A DNA stretch of 64,000 nucleotides from Gillisella taibaishanensis (GCF_001938985.1 NZ_MKIN01000021.1:434001-498000); one strand, 5' to 3'. Positions 17,171-26,040 are shown, numbered from the stretch's first letter. Notes: generated by a model from the sequence alone, not told the origin. Numbers and translations are program-made.

Positions 17171-18306
17171 TTGCTATAGGGGTCGGCGGCATCGCGCAGG
17201 CCGTCACCAAGGAAATTGAAGGCGAGAACGACGATGACGATCGCCGCCCCCGGCGCCAGCAGCCACGGCGCCTGCGAAATCGTCCTGAGGTTCTGCGCCT
17301 CCTGCAACAGCACGCCCCAGCTGACGACCGGCGGCCGCAATCCGAGGCCGAGGAAGCTCAGCGCGGTCTCGCCGAGGATCATGTCAGGCACCGATAGCGT
17401 TAGCGCCGCAATGATATAGCTGGTCATCGACGGCAGCATGTGCCGGGTGATGATCTTCGTTTCCGACGTGCCGCAGAAGCGGGCCGCCAGCACGAAATCC
17501 TCGTTCTTGACCGACAGGAAGCGCCCACGCACCGTGCGCGCCACATAGGTCCAGCCGATCAACGACAAGAGGATGGTGACGAGGAAATAGACAAATAGCG
17601 GGTCCCAGGTGATCGGCAACGCGGCCGCCAGCCCCATCCATAGCGGAATGGTCGGAATGCAACGCAGAAATTCCATGCTGCGCTGGACGATATTGTCGGT
17701 CATGCCACCAAAATAGCCGGATACCGAGCCCAGCGTCAGGCCAAGCACAAAGCTGACGGCAACGCCGATCAGGCCGACGGAAAGCGAGATTCGACCGCCA
17801 TAGATCAGCCGCGATAGCACGTCCCGTCCGAGCGTGTCGGTGCCGAGCAGGTTGATCTTGTCGGTGCCGGTGGCACCAAACAGGTGCAGATTGCCGTCGA
17901 TCATGCCCCAGAGCCGGTATTTCGAGCCGGTGACGAAAAACCGGATCGGCACGACCTTGCTCGTGTCCGGCTTGTACATAGGCCGCAGCGTCACCGGATC
18001 GCGGGTGCGGGTGGTGGCATAAACGAAGGGGCCGCGGAATGTGCCTTCACTATCGAACAGATGCAGCGCCTGCGGCGGCAGCAGCGTCGCGCGGGCATTG
18101 CCCTCAAAGGCGTCATAGGGAGCGGTCACCTCAGCCAGCCCGGTCACCAGATAGGCCAGCAGCAGGATGATGCCAGATACCAGCGCCACCTTGTGGCGCT
18201 TGAAGCGCCACCACATCAGCTGCCGTGGGCTGGCCTGGTAGAGCTTTTCCGCCCGGCCGGCGTTTGGGGTGGCATCGTCCATGTCGTTGAGCGTGAGATC
18301 GGTCAT
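17167..18306 (-). CDS. ABC transporter permease, DppC type
   Basis: Inner-membrane permease of 379 residues with an N-terminal helix (about 40-60), a long periplasmic loop (about 62-170) and a five-helix BPD_transp_1 domain. The coupling EAA-like segment is EDFVLAARFCGTSETKIITR. The roughly 110-residue periplasmic loop is longer than in dipeptide DppC and resembles sugar-type members of the family. It overlaps the DppD-like gene by four bases. Confidence 0.9.
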   Translation of the reverse strand: MTDLTLNDMDDATPNAGRAEKLYQASPRQLMWWRFKRHKVALVSGIILLLAYLVTGLAEVTAPYDAFEGNARATLLPPQALHLFDSEGTFRGPFVYATTRTRDPVTLRPMYKPDTSKVVPIRFFVTGSKYRLWGMIDGNLHLFGATGTDKINLLGTDTLGRDVLSRLIYGGRISLSVGLIGVAVSFVLGLTLGSVSGYFGGMTDNIVQRSMEFLRCIPTIPLWMGLAAALPITWDPLFVYFLVTILLSLIGWTYVARTVRGRFLSVKNEDFVLAARFCGTSETKIITRHMLPSMTSYIIAALTLSVPDMILGETALSFLGLGLRPPVVSWGVLLQEAQNLRTISQAPWLLAPGAAIVIVVLAFNFLGDGLRDAADPYSK

Positions 18307-18315
18307 GGGCTGATC

Positions 18316-19302
18316 CTATCGGTAACGAATGCGCGGATCGGAGATCGCCAGCAGGATGTCGGAGACAATCGTGCCAAGAATGGTGAAGACGCCGAGAATG
18401 AGGATGAAGCTGCCCGACAGATACATGTCCTGGCTCTGCAAGGCCCTCAGCAACAGCGGTCCCGTGGTCGGCAGATTGAGGACGACCGACGTAATGACGT
18501 CACCTGAGATCAGCGCCGGCAGCGCCCAGCCGATGGTGGAAATGAACGGGTTGAGCGCGACGCGAACCGGATAGCGCCAGATCACCGCCCATTCCGTCAG
18601 GCCCTGCGCCAGCGCCGTCTCGACATAGGGCTTGTTCAGCTCATCGAGCATGTTGGCGCGCACGACGCGGATCAGGCCGGCCGCACCGCTGGTGGCCAGC
18701 ACCAGGAGCGGAATCCAGAGATGGCCGAACATATCGCCGACCTTGGCGAGGCTCCAGGGCGCGTCCTGCATCTGCGGCGAAAACAGCCCGCCGACATTCA
18801 TGCCCATCCACGAATAGGCGACCCACATCAGGATCAGCGCCGACAGAAATTCCGGAAAGCCACGACCGAGAAAGCCGAAGATCGTGAAAAAATAGTCGAG
18901 AAAGGAATATTGCCGCGCCGCCGCGTAGACGCCGATGGGGATCGCGATCACCCAGGTCAGCAACAATGAGGCAAAGGAGATCGCCACCGTCAATGCCAAT
19001 CGGCTCCAAATCAGGTTCGAGACCGGCTGGTTATAGGTGAGCGAGGTACCGAAATCGCCGTGCAGGACGATATTGCCGATCCATGTCCCGTATTGCTCAT
19101 ACATCGGCCGATCAAGCCCGAGCTGATGGCGCAGGCGCTCCTCGGTACCCTCGGGCGGGGTATCGCCATTGGCGCGCATTTCAGCGACCAACGCGGTGGC
19201 ATAGTCGCCGGGCGGCAGCTGGATGACCGTGAAGGCGGCGATGGAAACCAGGAACAGCATGGGAATGGCCCAGGCAAACCTGTTCAGGATATAGGATGTC
19301 AT
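18316..19302 (-). CDS. ABC transporter permease, DppB type
   Basis: Inner-membrane permease of 328 residues, with the typical N-terminal helix (MTSYILNRFAWAIPMLFLVS), a periplasmic loop with the LGLDRP motif, and the EAA-like loop near NKPYVETALAQGLTEWAVIW. It is followed nine bases later by the DppC-type gene and preceded by a structured 144-bp spacer after the binding-protein gene. Confidence 0.9.
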   Translation of the reverse strand: MTSYILNRFAWAIPMLFLVSIAAFTVIQLPPGDYATALVAEMRANGDTPPEGTEERLRHQLGLDRPMYEQYGTWIGNIVLHGDFGTSLTYNQPVSNLIWSRLALTVAISFASLLLTWVIAIPIGVYAAARQYSFLDYFFTIFGFLGRGFPEFLSALILMWVAYSWMGMNVGGLFSPQMQDAPWSLAKVGDMFGHLWIPLLVLATSGAAGLIRVVRANMLDELNKPYVETALAQGLTEWAVIWRYPVRVALNPFISTIGWALPALISGDVITSVVLNLPTTGPLLLRALQSQDMYLSGSFILILGVFTILGTIVSDILLAISDPRIRYR

Positions 19303-19396
19303 CGCGTCCTCTCGACATTCGCCTTTTGACTATGCATCACCTTTTCCAAACTCGGCGGAGAACTCCGTTTGGGTCGATGCATCCTTGGGGCTTCGA

Positions 19397-19440
19397 CCAC
19401 GTCCCAAGGGGACGTGGCGGCCCACTTACAGCGGGCCGCC
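19397..19440 (-). other. Competing hairpins between binding-protein and permease genes
   Basis: The 144-bp spacer between the binding-protein gene (ends 19447) and the DppB-like gene holds two hairpins on the minus transcript. One pairs 19397-19405 with 19409-19417 (nine pairs, three-base loop) and one pairs 19416-19423 with 19433-19440 (eight pairs). They share bases 19416-19417. A further possible pairing is 19383-19389 with 19403-19409. None has a T-tract. Such spacers often stabilise or separate the highly expressed binding-protein message from the permease message. Confidence 0.55.
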
Positions 19441-19446
19441 AACCGA

Positions 19447-21351
19447 TCACTTCTTGAAGTAGAGCTGTGCGGGGATGGCATTGCCTTCGTTGCGCAGCGC
19501 CTCTTCATTGGTCATCACATCGGGAAAATTGCCGATCTTGTTGCTGACCACGAAGGGCGTGACGGATTCGCCGACGATGCCGATCATCCAGACATTGGCC
19601 TTCATCACATCAAGCATTTCCTTCATGTGCATGTTAGCTTCGTCCACCGTCTTGGAACTCGATGCTGCCGTCCAGGCTGCAAACAGCTTGCGGATCGGAT
19701 GGTCCTTCGGCGGCTCCGTGCCAGCCTTGCCGTTCGAATTGAACCATTCGAAATAAGCGTTGGCGTAGGATTCACGGCCGAGCAGCAGGGTCGGATCGGC
19801 CTGCGGCATCAGCAATCGGTCGGCATAGGCGGTGGCGATATCGAAATCGCCGGTCTTGATGTGCTGCAGGCTGGCGGTTTCATCAACGGAGCGGATCAGA
19901 CCCTCGATGCCGATCTGCTGCCAGCCCTGGCGAATAACTTCGACCATTTCAGGCGGGATATTCTCATCGATGGTCTGAATGACAAGGCTGAGACGCTTGC
20001 CATCCGGACCGGTACGGAAACCGTCGGCACCCTTCTTCAGACCGATTTCGTCCAGCAACTTGTTGGCGCGGTCGGTGTCGAGTTCGGTCCACTTCTTTTC
20101 GAATTCCGGATCGTAGTAAGGCGATCCCTTGGCCGGAGCAGCCGCCCTTGGCGTGGCAAGGCCGGAAAACACGGTTTCGTTGACCGCTTCACGGTCAATA
20201 GAAATGCTCAAGGCCTCGCGGAAGCGGATATCGTCAAACAGCTTGCGCTTCACCTCATTCGTATCGTTGATATTGGGGATGATCGCGAGGTTCTCGCCGC
20301 TCTTCCAGGGATGGACGGTGTAGTTGCCGGCCTTTTCATTTTCCTTGAGCAGCGGATAGTCCCGCGCCTCGACGAAGCGCGACTGGAAGTCGATCTGGCC
20401 CTGGACGATCATCAGGCCGACGGCCTGGTGATCCTGGAAGATCTTGGCCTCGATCCGGTCGATATAAGGCAGCTGGTTGCCGGCCTTATCGGTCGCCCAG
20501 TAATAGGGATTACGCTCGAAAACGATGGTGCTGGCCGGTGGCGGCGTTACCACTTTCCAGGCGGTGACGACAGGAAGATCAGGGTTGAGCCACCAAGCCT
20601 GGATCACGCCCTTCAGATCCCAAAGCGCCCGCCAATCCGGCACGCCCTTCGCCTTGACGATGGCGTTCAGCGCCTCAGGCGTCGAATATTTCGGCAGAAA
20701 CTGTTTCAGGTAATGGGCCGGCTGGATGAAGCTCGGCTTGTCGAGACCCGGCCAGCCGGTAGACTGAACCGCCAGCACATAGGGAAACAGGGCGTATGGC
20801 TTGGCAAAGCTGACCTTGAATGTATGCGCATCGACAATATCGAGCTTCATCGGCTTGCCGTCGGAAAACAGGAAGCCGGGCGGATTGGGATTGACGTCCG
20901 GATTGAGGAACAGGTCCTCATACCAGAACTTCACATCCTCTGTCGTGACAGGCACGCCGTCGGACCACTTCATGCCGTCAAGCAGCGTGAAGGTAAATTC
21001 AGTGGAATCGGCATTGGCCGACCAGCTTTCGACGAAACGCGGCACCAGTTCGACCTTGCCGTCGAGGGTTTGCTGCAGCTTCAGTGCGCGCTCCTCAACC
21101 AGCTTGGTGGCGCCCATGCGGTCGCCGATGCCGCTATAGGCGCGGCGCAGCGTGCCACCGTAGGTGCCGATTTCGCTGTAGACGGGAATGATCGCCGGCT
21201 TCTTCGGCAGGCGCTGTTCGACAGGCGGCAGCTTGCCGGCATCGACCTGCGACTTCAGCATCGGCGCCTCGCCGAAGGCGTAGGCATTGGTCAGCGACAA
21301 CATCACGCCAAAACCACCGCCAACCCATTTCAAAACGCTTTTCTGCATCAT
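19447..21351 (-). CDS. ABC transporter substrate-binding protein, Dpp/Opp (SBP_bac_5) family
   Basis: Large periplasmic binding protein of 634 residues. ATG 21351 follows GGAGG by five bases and opens a signal peptide (MMQKSVLKWVGGGFGVMLSL, cleavage after NAYA). The longer frame to 21414 lacks a signal start. The body is SBP_bac_5 (for example SWSANADSTEFTFTLLDGMK, WSDGVPVTTEDV, FREALSISIDREAVNE). At over 600 residues it is bigger than dipeptide binders and resembles the oligosaccharide-binding members. It is the first gene of the operon running to 14483 and divergent from the ROK kinase. Confidence 0.92.
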   Translation of the reverse strand: MMQKSVLKWVGGGFGVMLSLTNAYAFGEAPMLKSQVDAGKLPPVEQRLPKKPAIIPVYSEIGTYGGTLRRAYSGIGDRMGATKLVEERALKLQQTLDGKVELVPRFVESWSANADSTEFTFTLLDGMKWSDGVPVTTEDVKFWYEDLFLNPDVNPNPPGFLFSDGKPMKLDIVDAHTFKVSFAKPYALFPYVLAVQSTGWPGLDKPSFIQPAHYLKQFLPKYSTPEALNAIVKAKGVPDWRALWDLKGVIQAWWLNPDLPVVTAWKVVTPPPASTIVFERNPYYWATDKAGNQLPYIDRIEAKIFQDHQAVGLMIVQGQIDFQSRFVEARDYPLLKENEKAGNYTVHPWKSGENLAIIPNINDTNEVKRKLFDDIRFREALSISIDREAVNETVFSGLATPRAAAPAKGSPYYDPEFEKKWTELDTDRANKLLDEIGLKKGADGFRTGPDGKRLSLVIQTIDENIPPEMVEVIRQGWQQIGIEGLIRSVDETASLQHIKTGDFDIATAYADRLLMPQADPTLLLGRESYANAYFEWFNSNGKAGTEPPKDHPIRKLFAAWTAASSSKTVDEANMHMKEMLDVMKANVWMIGIVGESVTPFVVSNKIGNFPDVMTNEEALRNEGNAIPAQLYFKK

Positions 21352-21621
21352 GTTTTCCTCCTGATGGCCATCGGCGAACAGCACCGCGTTCACGCGATCG
21401 TGGGCCGGGTGCACCTGACTGTTCCCTTGCAGGTGAGACGGCGGATGATGGAAACACAGCGCCTGCCGCGATCAGAAAGACCGCGATTGACACTGCAACC
21501 TGTTGTCTTGTCAGCCTTGGCTCGGCTTGACCCGAGACTGTCCTGGCCGTGTGGAAACGCCTCCTCCGCATTTCGCAATCGCCGCAACGAAGGCGGTTTT
21601 CACACCCAAACTTCTTAATTG

Positions 21622-21640
21622 GTTCGTTGACATGACGAAC
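21622..21640. promoter_or_regulatory. Operator copy 1 (19-bp inverted repeat), binding-protein side
   Basis: On the plus strand GTTCGT-N7-ACGAAC. Read on the minus strand it matches operator copy 2 at 15 of 19 positions and starts directly after a TATTTC that could be the -10 of the binding-protein promoter, with TTGACA at 21667-21662 (15-base spacer, short). The downstream AAATAGG is also shared between copies on the plus strand (21 of 26 positions identical overall). It probably binds the same repressor as copy 2; that repressor is not encoded nearby. Confidence 0.55.
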
Positions 21641-21771
21641 GAAATAGGAAACGAAGTCGGGTGTCAAGTCAATTTGTCGCGCAGCTAAAACCCGGCATCG
21701 ACTGCGCAGAGAAGGTCACCCAGCTACTCCTGGCCTCGCTTTGCCATCCTCAGACCCAAGACCAGTTCGGC

Positions 21772-21800
21772 TTGACAGGCGCAACGACGAACCGTAATAA
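21772..21800 (+). promoter_or_regulatory. Sigma-70-like promoter for ROK/glycosidase genes
   Basis: TTGACA at 21772-21777 and TAATAA at 21795-21800 with a 17-base spacer, 36 bp before the ROK start codon at 21837. The operator copy begins at the next base, so bound repressor would cover the start of transcription. Confidence 0.65.
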
Positions 21801-21819
21801 GTTCGTCAACACACCGAAC
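21801..21819. promoter_or_regulatory. Operator copy 2 (19-bp inverted repeat), ROK side
   Basis: GTTCG-N9-CGAAC directly after the -10 element of the ROK promoter. It shares 15 of 19 positions with operator copy 1 (read on the opposite strand). The position fits repression by blocking transcription start. Confidence 0.55.
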
Positions 21820-21836
21820 GAAATAGGGAGGCGACC

Positions 21837-22838
21837 GTGTCCAGTTCGACGGAACTTCTGGAAAGCGTTGTAAGCCCTTTCAAGGCCAAACCCGACGGTG
21901 GCTACGTGATCGGCATCGATCTCGGCGGCACGAAAATCCTGGCCGGCATCGCGGGAACTGACGCAAAGGTCATCGCCAGACACGAAGAGCCGACCCAACA
22001 TGGCGACGGCGCGCCGGTGCTGGCACAGATGGCGCAGGTCATCACGACACTGCTGACTACGGCCGGCGCTTCCCCTGCAGATCTCGACCATGTGGTGATC
22101 GGCGTGCCCAGCGCTGTCGACCCGCAGACCGGCCTTTCCTCCCTCTCCCCCAACCTAGCCTTGCCGGCCGACAAGCCCTTGGCAGACCTGATGATGGCCT
22201 TGGTCGGCGTGCCCGTGACGGTGGAAAACGACGTCAACCTGGCCGCTTGCGGCGAGGCGTGGCTGGGGGCGGGCCAAGGCCGTGACTCGCTGGTTTTCAT
22301 CGCCTTCGGTACTGGCGTAGGCATGGGTCTCGTACTCGCCAATACCCTTTGGCGGGGTGCGGCCGGGCGCGCCGGGGAGATCGCTTATCTTCCAGTGGGC
22401 GACGACCCACACCAACAGGCACCGCTGTCGGAAAATGGTCTTTTCGAAGATGCTGTCGGCACGTCAGGCATCCGCCAGCGTTTTGCGGCAGACGGCGAGA
22501 CAGTCGCCGATCTCTTCGCCTTTGCCCGCGCTGGCAATCCCGAGGCCAAGGCTGCCATCGACAGTATCGCCAAACAGGCATCGACAGGCATCGCGGCGGT
22601 TCACGCGCTGCTGGATCCCGCCGTCACGGTCATCGGCGGCGGCATCGGATCTCAACCCGAATTCTTCGCACTGCTGAAGACCTATCTCGTGCCGCTGCTG
22701 CCTTTCGAAAATCCCCTGCTGCCAAGCCAGCTTGGAATGGACGCAGGCATGATCGGCGCCATCGCGCTGGCGCTGAAGAACCGCCAGTCTCACTTACATC
22801 ACATCGATCGCGCCGATTATAAAAGGGGAAGGACATGA
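21837..22838 (+). CDS. ROK-family sugar kinase
   Basis: Cytosolic sugar kinase of 333 residues. GTG 21837 follows a GGGAGG site. The N-terminal phosphate motif is DLGGTK (28-33), the catalytic Asp is in ENDVNLA (about residue 128), and the second phosphate loop is FGTGVGMG. There is no N-terminal helix-turn-helix, so it is a kinase and not a NagC/XylR-type regulator. The Cys-rich zinc motif usual in ROK kinases (CxCGxxGC) is not visible; the matching region reads RAGEIAYLPVG. It overlaps the glycosidase gene by four bases, so it probably phosphorylates the sugar that enzyme releases. Confidence 0.85.
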   Translation: MSSSTELLESVVSPFKAKPDGGYVIGIDLGGTKILAGIAGTDAKVIARHEEPTQHGDGAPVLAQMAQVITTLLTTAGASPADLDHVVIGVPSAVDPQTGLSSLSPNLALPADKPLADLMMALVGVPVTVENDVNLAACGEAWLGAGQGRDSLVFIAFGTGVGMGLVLANTLWRGAAGRAGEIAYLPVGDDPHQQAPLSENGLFEDAVGTSGIRQRFAADGETVADLFAFARAGNPEAKAAIDSIAKQASTGIAAVHALLDPAVTVIGGGIGSQPEFFALLKTYLVPLLPFENPLLPSQLGMDAGMIGAIALALKNRQSHLHHIDRADYKRGRT

Positions 22839-24592
22839 CCGAGGCCAAGGCTGAAGCAATCGCAAGAGCACGGCCGGACGGCCTCGCCGAGAGCGACATG
22901 GCCCTGCAATTCGCCTTCATGGCGCCGCGCCTGCAAGGCGATCTGCTGCCGGAGGGCAAGCTGGAACTGTCGCTGTGGGGATGCGGCCGGATCGCCAACG
23001 TCATGCTGGAGCCCTGGACCGGCCCCTTTGTCTATGCGCCGAACCGCTTGCGCACACCGAGCCAAAGTCTCCACATCGCGCAGTCAGCGCCCGTTCTGGT
23101 GCTGACCGGCAGCCGGATCAAATCCGCCCGTCCTGCGCGGCGCTGCGCCTGGTGGGGAACGCTGACACAGCCCGAGAAAGTCATGCGCAGCGGGTGCCGG
23201 CGAACGCTTCGGACCGACTGGGGCGTCGCCATGATCGAAGATCGGGGCAATGGCGTGGTCGTCATTGCGGTCGGCGCCAGCGACACCGAGGCGGAACGCG
23301 CCCTGGCCCTGCCGGTCGAGACTATTATCGCAGAATGCGATGCCCATGTCGCCAGGTGCGATCTGCTGCCACAGGCGCCGCCGATGCTGCGTAGCATGGC
23401 CATCCAGAGCGCGCACGCCTCGCTGTCGAGCATCCGCCGGGCGGAAGACGGTAGCTTCCTTGGGCTTGCGGCCGGCCAGGCCTATAGCGCGCCAACCCGG
23501 ACCTATTACCGCGACGGCTATTGGACGCTGCAGGCGCTGCTGCATCTCGACACCGAAGCCGTGCGCGGCCAGATCGACCTCCTGGCGACAGGCATCCAGC
23601 CGGACGGCGAAGCGCCGAGTGGCGTCATCCTCACCGGCCCGAAACAGGGCGAGGAATGGGAAAAATTCCGCACCACCTCGGACGATTACCGGATGGAACA
23701 TCTGCGCCGCACCGATTGGTGGAGCGACCATTTCGACAGTCCGCTGTTCTTCATCCTGACGATTGGTGACTATGTCCGCACGACCGGCGACGAGACCGTC
23801 GTCGCCCGCCATTGGCAGACGGTAAAGGCCATCTTCCGTCGTTACCAAGGCTTCGACACCGCAGGCAATGGCTTGCCGGTCAAGCCGCGCCATGACCGCG
23901 ACTGGGCGGACAATGTCTATCGTCACGGCTATGTGGCCTACGATCTCGGCCTGTGGATCGGCGCGCTCGATGCAATTGCTGCCTTCGGGAAAAAGCAGGA
24001 TGCTGCGCTTGCCGAAGAAGCGGCTCAGACCGCCATCAAAGCACGGGCATCTCTGGATGAGGCGCTGCTGACGTCGCAGGGATGGTATGCCGATTATGGC
24101 ACCAAGCAAGATTTCCTCGAAGATCACCTGACGCTGGATAGCCTGACTTTGCTGCGGTTCGACGCGGTCTCACCAGAGCGCGCCCGCTTTATTCTCGAGC
24201 AGGCCGCTGAACTCCTGGAGACGCGCAACAACGACCGCCAGCCCTATGGAGACTGGGGCGTGATGTGCGCCTGGCCGCCTTTCAAACGCATTAGCGATAC
24301 CCGCGCCAAATCGGCCTTCGCCTACCGCTACCACAACGGTTCGGACTGGCCCTATCTCTCCGGGCTCTATGCCGAACAAAGATTGAAATACGGGCTGGAC
24401 GGCTGGGATTATCCACTGCTACGCTGGTGGCAGACCAGTCTCGACAATGGCTGGATCGGCTCCGTCGAATATTTCTCGCCCCCCTTCGGGCGCGGCTCTT
24501 TGTTACAGGGCTGGACCGGCATGCATGCCGCAGCCATTCTGGAATACCGGCAGCAGGTGGAGGCGGCGATTGCTTCCGGCGCTACCGTTTAA
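22835..24592 (+). CDS. Six-hairpin glycosidase-like protein (amylo-alpha-1,6-glucosidase-like)
   Basis: A 585-residue protein without a signal peptide. The N-terminal third is beta-rich and the rest looks like an (alpha/alpha)6 barrel, with TYYRDGYWTLQALLHLD, NVYRHGYVAYDLGLWIG, YADYGTKQDFLEDHLTLDSL and SAFAYRYHNGSDWPYLSGLY. This arrangement is that of glycogen-debranching-like and related inverting glycosidases. The exact CAZy family and linkage are not assigned. Four-base overlap with the ROK kinase and the transporters either side suggest that it cleaves an imported oligosaccharide or glycoside in the cytosol. A terminator follows. Confidence 0.7.
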   Translation: MTEAKAEAIARARPDGLAESDMALQFAFMAPRLQGDLLPEGKLELSLWGCGRIANVMLEPWTGPFVYAPNRLRTPSQSLHIAQSAPVLVLTGSRIKSARPARRCAWWGTLTQPEKVMRSGCRRTLRTDWGVAMIEDRGNGVVVIAVGASDTEAERALALPVETIIAECDAHVARCDLLPQAPPMLRSMAIQSAHASLSSIRRAEDGSFLGLAAGQAYSAPTRTYYRDGYWTLQALLHLDTEAVRGQIDLLATGIQPDGEAPSGVILTGPKQGEEWEKFRTTSDDYRMEHLRRTDWWSDHFDSPLFFILTIGDYVRTTGDETVVARHWQTVKAIFRRYQGFDTAGNGLPVKPRHDRDWADNVYRHGYVAYDLGLWIGALDAIAAFGKKQDAALAEEAAQTAIKARASLDEALLTSQGWYADYGTKQDFLEDHLTLDSLTLLRFDAVSPERARFILEQAAELLETRNNDRQPYGDWGVMCAWPPFKRISDTRAKSAFAYRYHNGSDWPYLSGLYAEQRLKYGLDGWDYPLLRWWQTSLDNGWIGSVEYFSPPFGRGSLLQGWTGMHAAAILEYRQQVEAAIASGATV

Positions 24593-24624
24593 AGCGGTCC
24601 AGACCTAATAGAATTCGACGGCAG

Positions 24625-24654
24625 CGGGCGAGATTGAGAAATCTCGCCCGTTTT
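24625..24654 (+). terminator. Rho-independent terminator after glycosidase
   Basis: An 11-bp stem (24625-24635 with 24640-24650), loop GAGA, followed by TTTT. It separates the ROK/glycosidase unit from the next ABC operon. Confidence 0.8.
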
Positions 24655-24669
24655 GGCTTTTGGACGCCA

Positions 24670-24683
24670 TACCGAATTCGGTA
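24670..24683. promoter_or_regulatory. Perfect 14-bp palindrome TACCGAATTCGGTA
   Basis: Perfect palindrome in the 250-bp spacer, about 97 bp upstream of the -35 box of the next operon. It could be an operator. Its inner CGAATTCG resembles, but does not match, the GTTCG/CGAAC operators upstream. Confidence 0.3.
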
Positions 24684-24766
24684 GTTTCAGCAACGGCTTA
24701 ACATGTGAATGCTCAGGCGCGGCCATCCGGCGGGCGGCAACGGCTCCGCGTGACTTCATCAATACA

Positions 24767-24796
24767 TTGACAGCAAGTCGCATACTAACATATTAC
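24767..24796 (+). promoter_or_regulatory. Candidate promoter of the Pot-type ABC operon
   Basis: TTGACA (24767-24772) and TATTAC (24791-24796) with an 18-base spacer, 46 bp before the start codon at 24843. The preceding operon ends in a terminator, so this unit needs its own promoter. Confidence 0.5.
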
Positions 24797-24842
24797 TCCT
24801 CACGGGAGCACCTTTTCGAGGGTGGAAATATGGGAGGTCCGC

Positions 24843-26021
24843 ATGGTCACGATCAATAGAAGAACCTTTATGGGCACGGCCGCTGGTGTCGCCGGCCTGA
24901 GCCTGATGCCGCGGTTGGCTGGCGCTGCGCTAAAGCAGCCAGCAAGCCCGGTCACCATCACCGTCGCCGACGTCGCGGGCAATCTGGCGCTGACGCAGGG
25001 CATGTTCGAGAAATATGCCGCCGCCAAGCCGCAATGGGTATCGCGCTTTGCCTTTACCAAGGCCCCTGCCCCGGAACTGCCGTCGAAGCTCAAGGCGCAG
25101 CAGGCCGCAGGCAAGGTCGATATCGACCTCGTTCTGACCGGCACTGACGCATTGGCTGCCGGCCTCTCGCAAGGGCTGTGGGTTGATCTCTCCGCCCACA
25201 AGGCCGACCTGCCGGATCTGGAAAAGATCCTTTTGCCGCAGGCCTTCAAGATGCAGGCGCTGGCCAAGGACCAAGGTGTTGTCGTCACCTATTATCCGTC
25301 CGGCCCGCTGATCGAATATATGCCTGACAAGGTCAAGCAGGTACCTGGCACCGCCGAGGAACTGCTGGCCTGGACCAAGGCCAACCCGAAGCGCTTCATG
25401 TATGCCCGTCCTGCCAATTCCGGCCCGGGCCGCACCTTCCTGATGGGCCTGCCCTATCTGCTCGGCGACAAGGATCCGAAGGACCCGGTCAATGGCTGGG
25501 CCAAGACCTGGGATTACCTCAAGGCGCTCGGCGAGAATATCGAATATTACGGCACCGGCACCACGCAGGTGATGAAGGAACTCGGCGAAGGCACCCGCGA
25601 TATCGTCGTCAGCACCACCGGCTGGGACATTAATCCGCGTGTGCTCGGTATCGTGCCTGAAGAAGCCAAGGTAGCGACGCTCAAGGGCTTCCACTGGGTC
25701 ACCGACGCCCATTACGCCGTCATTCCGAAGGGCGTGTCCGACGAAAAGCTCGCCGTGCTCCTCGACGTGATCAACTTCATCCTGCAGCCGCAGCAGCAGG
25801 CAATTGCCTTCGACGACGGCTATTTCTATCCGGGTCCGGCGGTCAAGGACGTGACGATTTCCATGGCGCCCAAAAAGAGCCAGGACGCGATCTCTGAATT
25901 CGGCCGCAAGGAATATGACGGCTGGATCGCCAACAACCCGCTGGAAGTGCCGCTCGATCCGGCCAAGATCGTCGATGCTTTCCGCATTTGGGATGAAAAG
26001 ATCGGCGCCGCCAAGGGCTGA
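24843..26021 (+). CDS. ABC transporter substrate-binding protein with Tat-like signal
   Basis: Periplasmic family 1-type binding protein of 392 residues. ATG 24843 follows GGGAGG by five bases; the frame reaches back to 24822 but without a ribosome site. The N-terminus NRRTFMGTAAGVAGLSLM has a twin-arginine pattern, suggesting export in folded form. The later sequence (for example YYPSGPLIEYMPDK and YFYPGPAVKDVTISM) resembles Pot/Fbp-like binders. The substrate is unknown; the upstream kinase and glycosidase suggest a carbohydrate. A hairpin and 147 bp separate it from its ATPase gene. Confidence 0.85.
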   Translation: MVTINRRTFMGTAAGVAGLSLMPRLAGAALKQPASPVTITVADVAGNLALTQGMFEKYAAAKPQWVSRFAFTKAPAPELPSKLKAQQAAGKVDIDLVLTGTDALAAGLSQGLWVDLSAHKADLPDLEKILLPQAFKMQALAKDQGVVVTYYPSGPLIEYMPDKVKQVPGTAEELLAWTKANPKRFMYARPANSGPGRTFLMGLPYLLGDKDPKDPVNGWAKTWDYLKALGENIEYYGTGTTQVMKELGEGTRDIVVSTTGWDINPRVLGIVPEEAKVATLKGFHWVTDAHYAVIPKGVSDEKLAVLLDVINFILQPQQQAIAFDDGYFYPGPAVKDVTISMAPKKSQDAISEFGRKEYDGWIANNPLEVPLDPAKIVDAFRIWDEKIGAAKG

Positions 26022-26040
26022 GCGCCATCCACTTCAATTT

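Larger units (their letters stand above)
21352..21836. other. Divergent control region (485 bp), no gene
   Basis: No convincing coding region; the short frames here lack ribosome sites and family motifs. It separates the binding-protein gene (minus) from the ROK kinase (plus) and carries two matching inverted repeats and at least one strong promoter, listed separately. Confidence 0.7.

Noticed and set aside
19369..21618. 749-codon plus-strand frame opposite the Dpp-type binding protein
   Set aside because: Antisense to a clear SBP_bac_5 gene with signal peptide and ribosome site.
21837..22838. ROK protein as the repressor of its own locus
   Set aside because: No N-terminal helix-turn-helix; it starts almost directly with the kinase phosphate motif.
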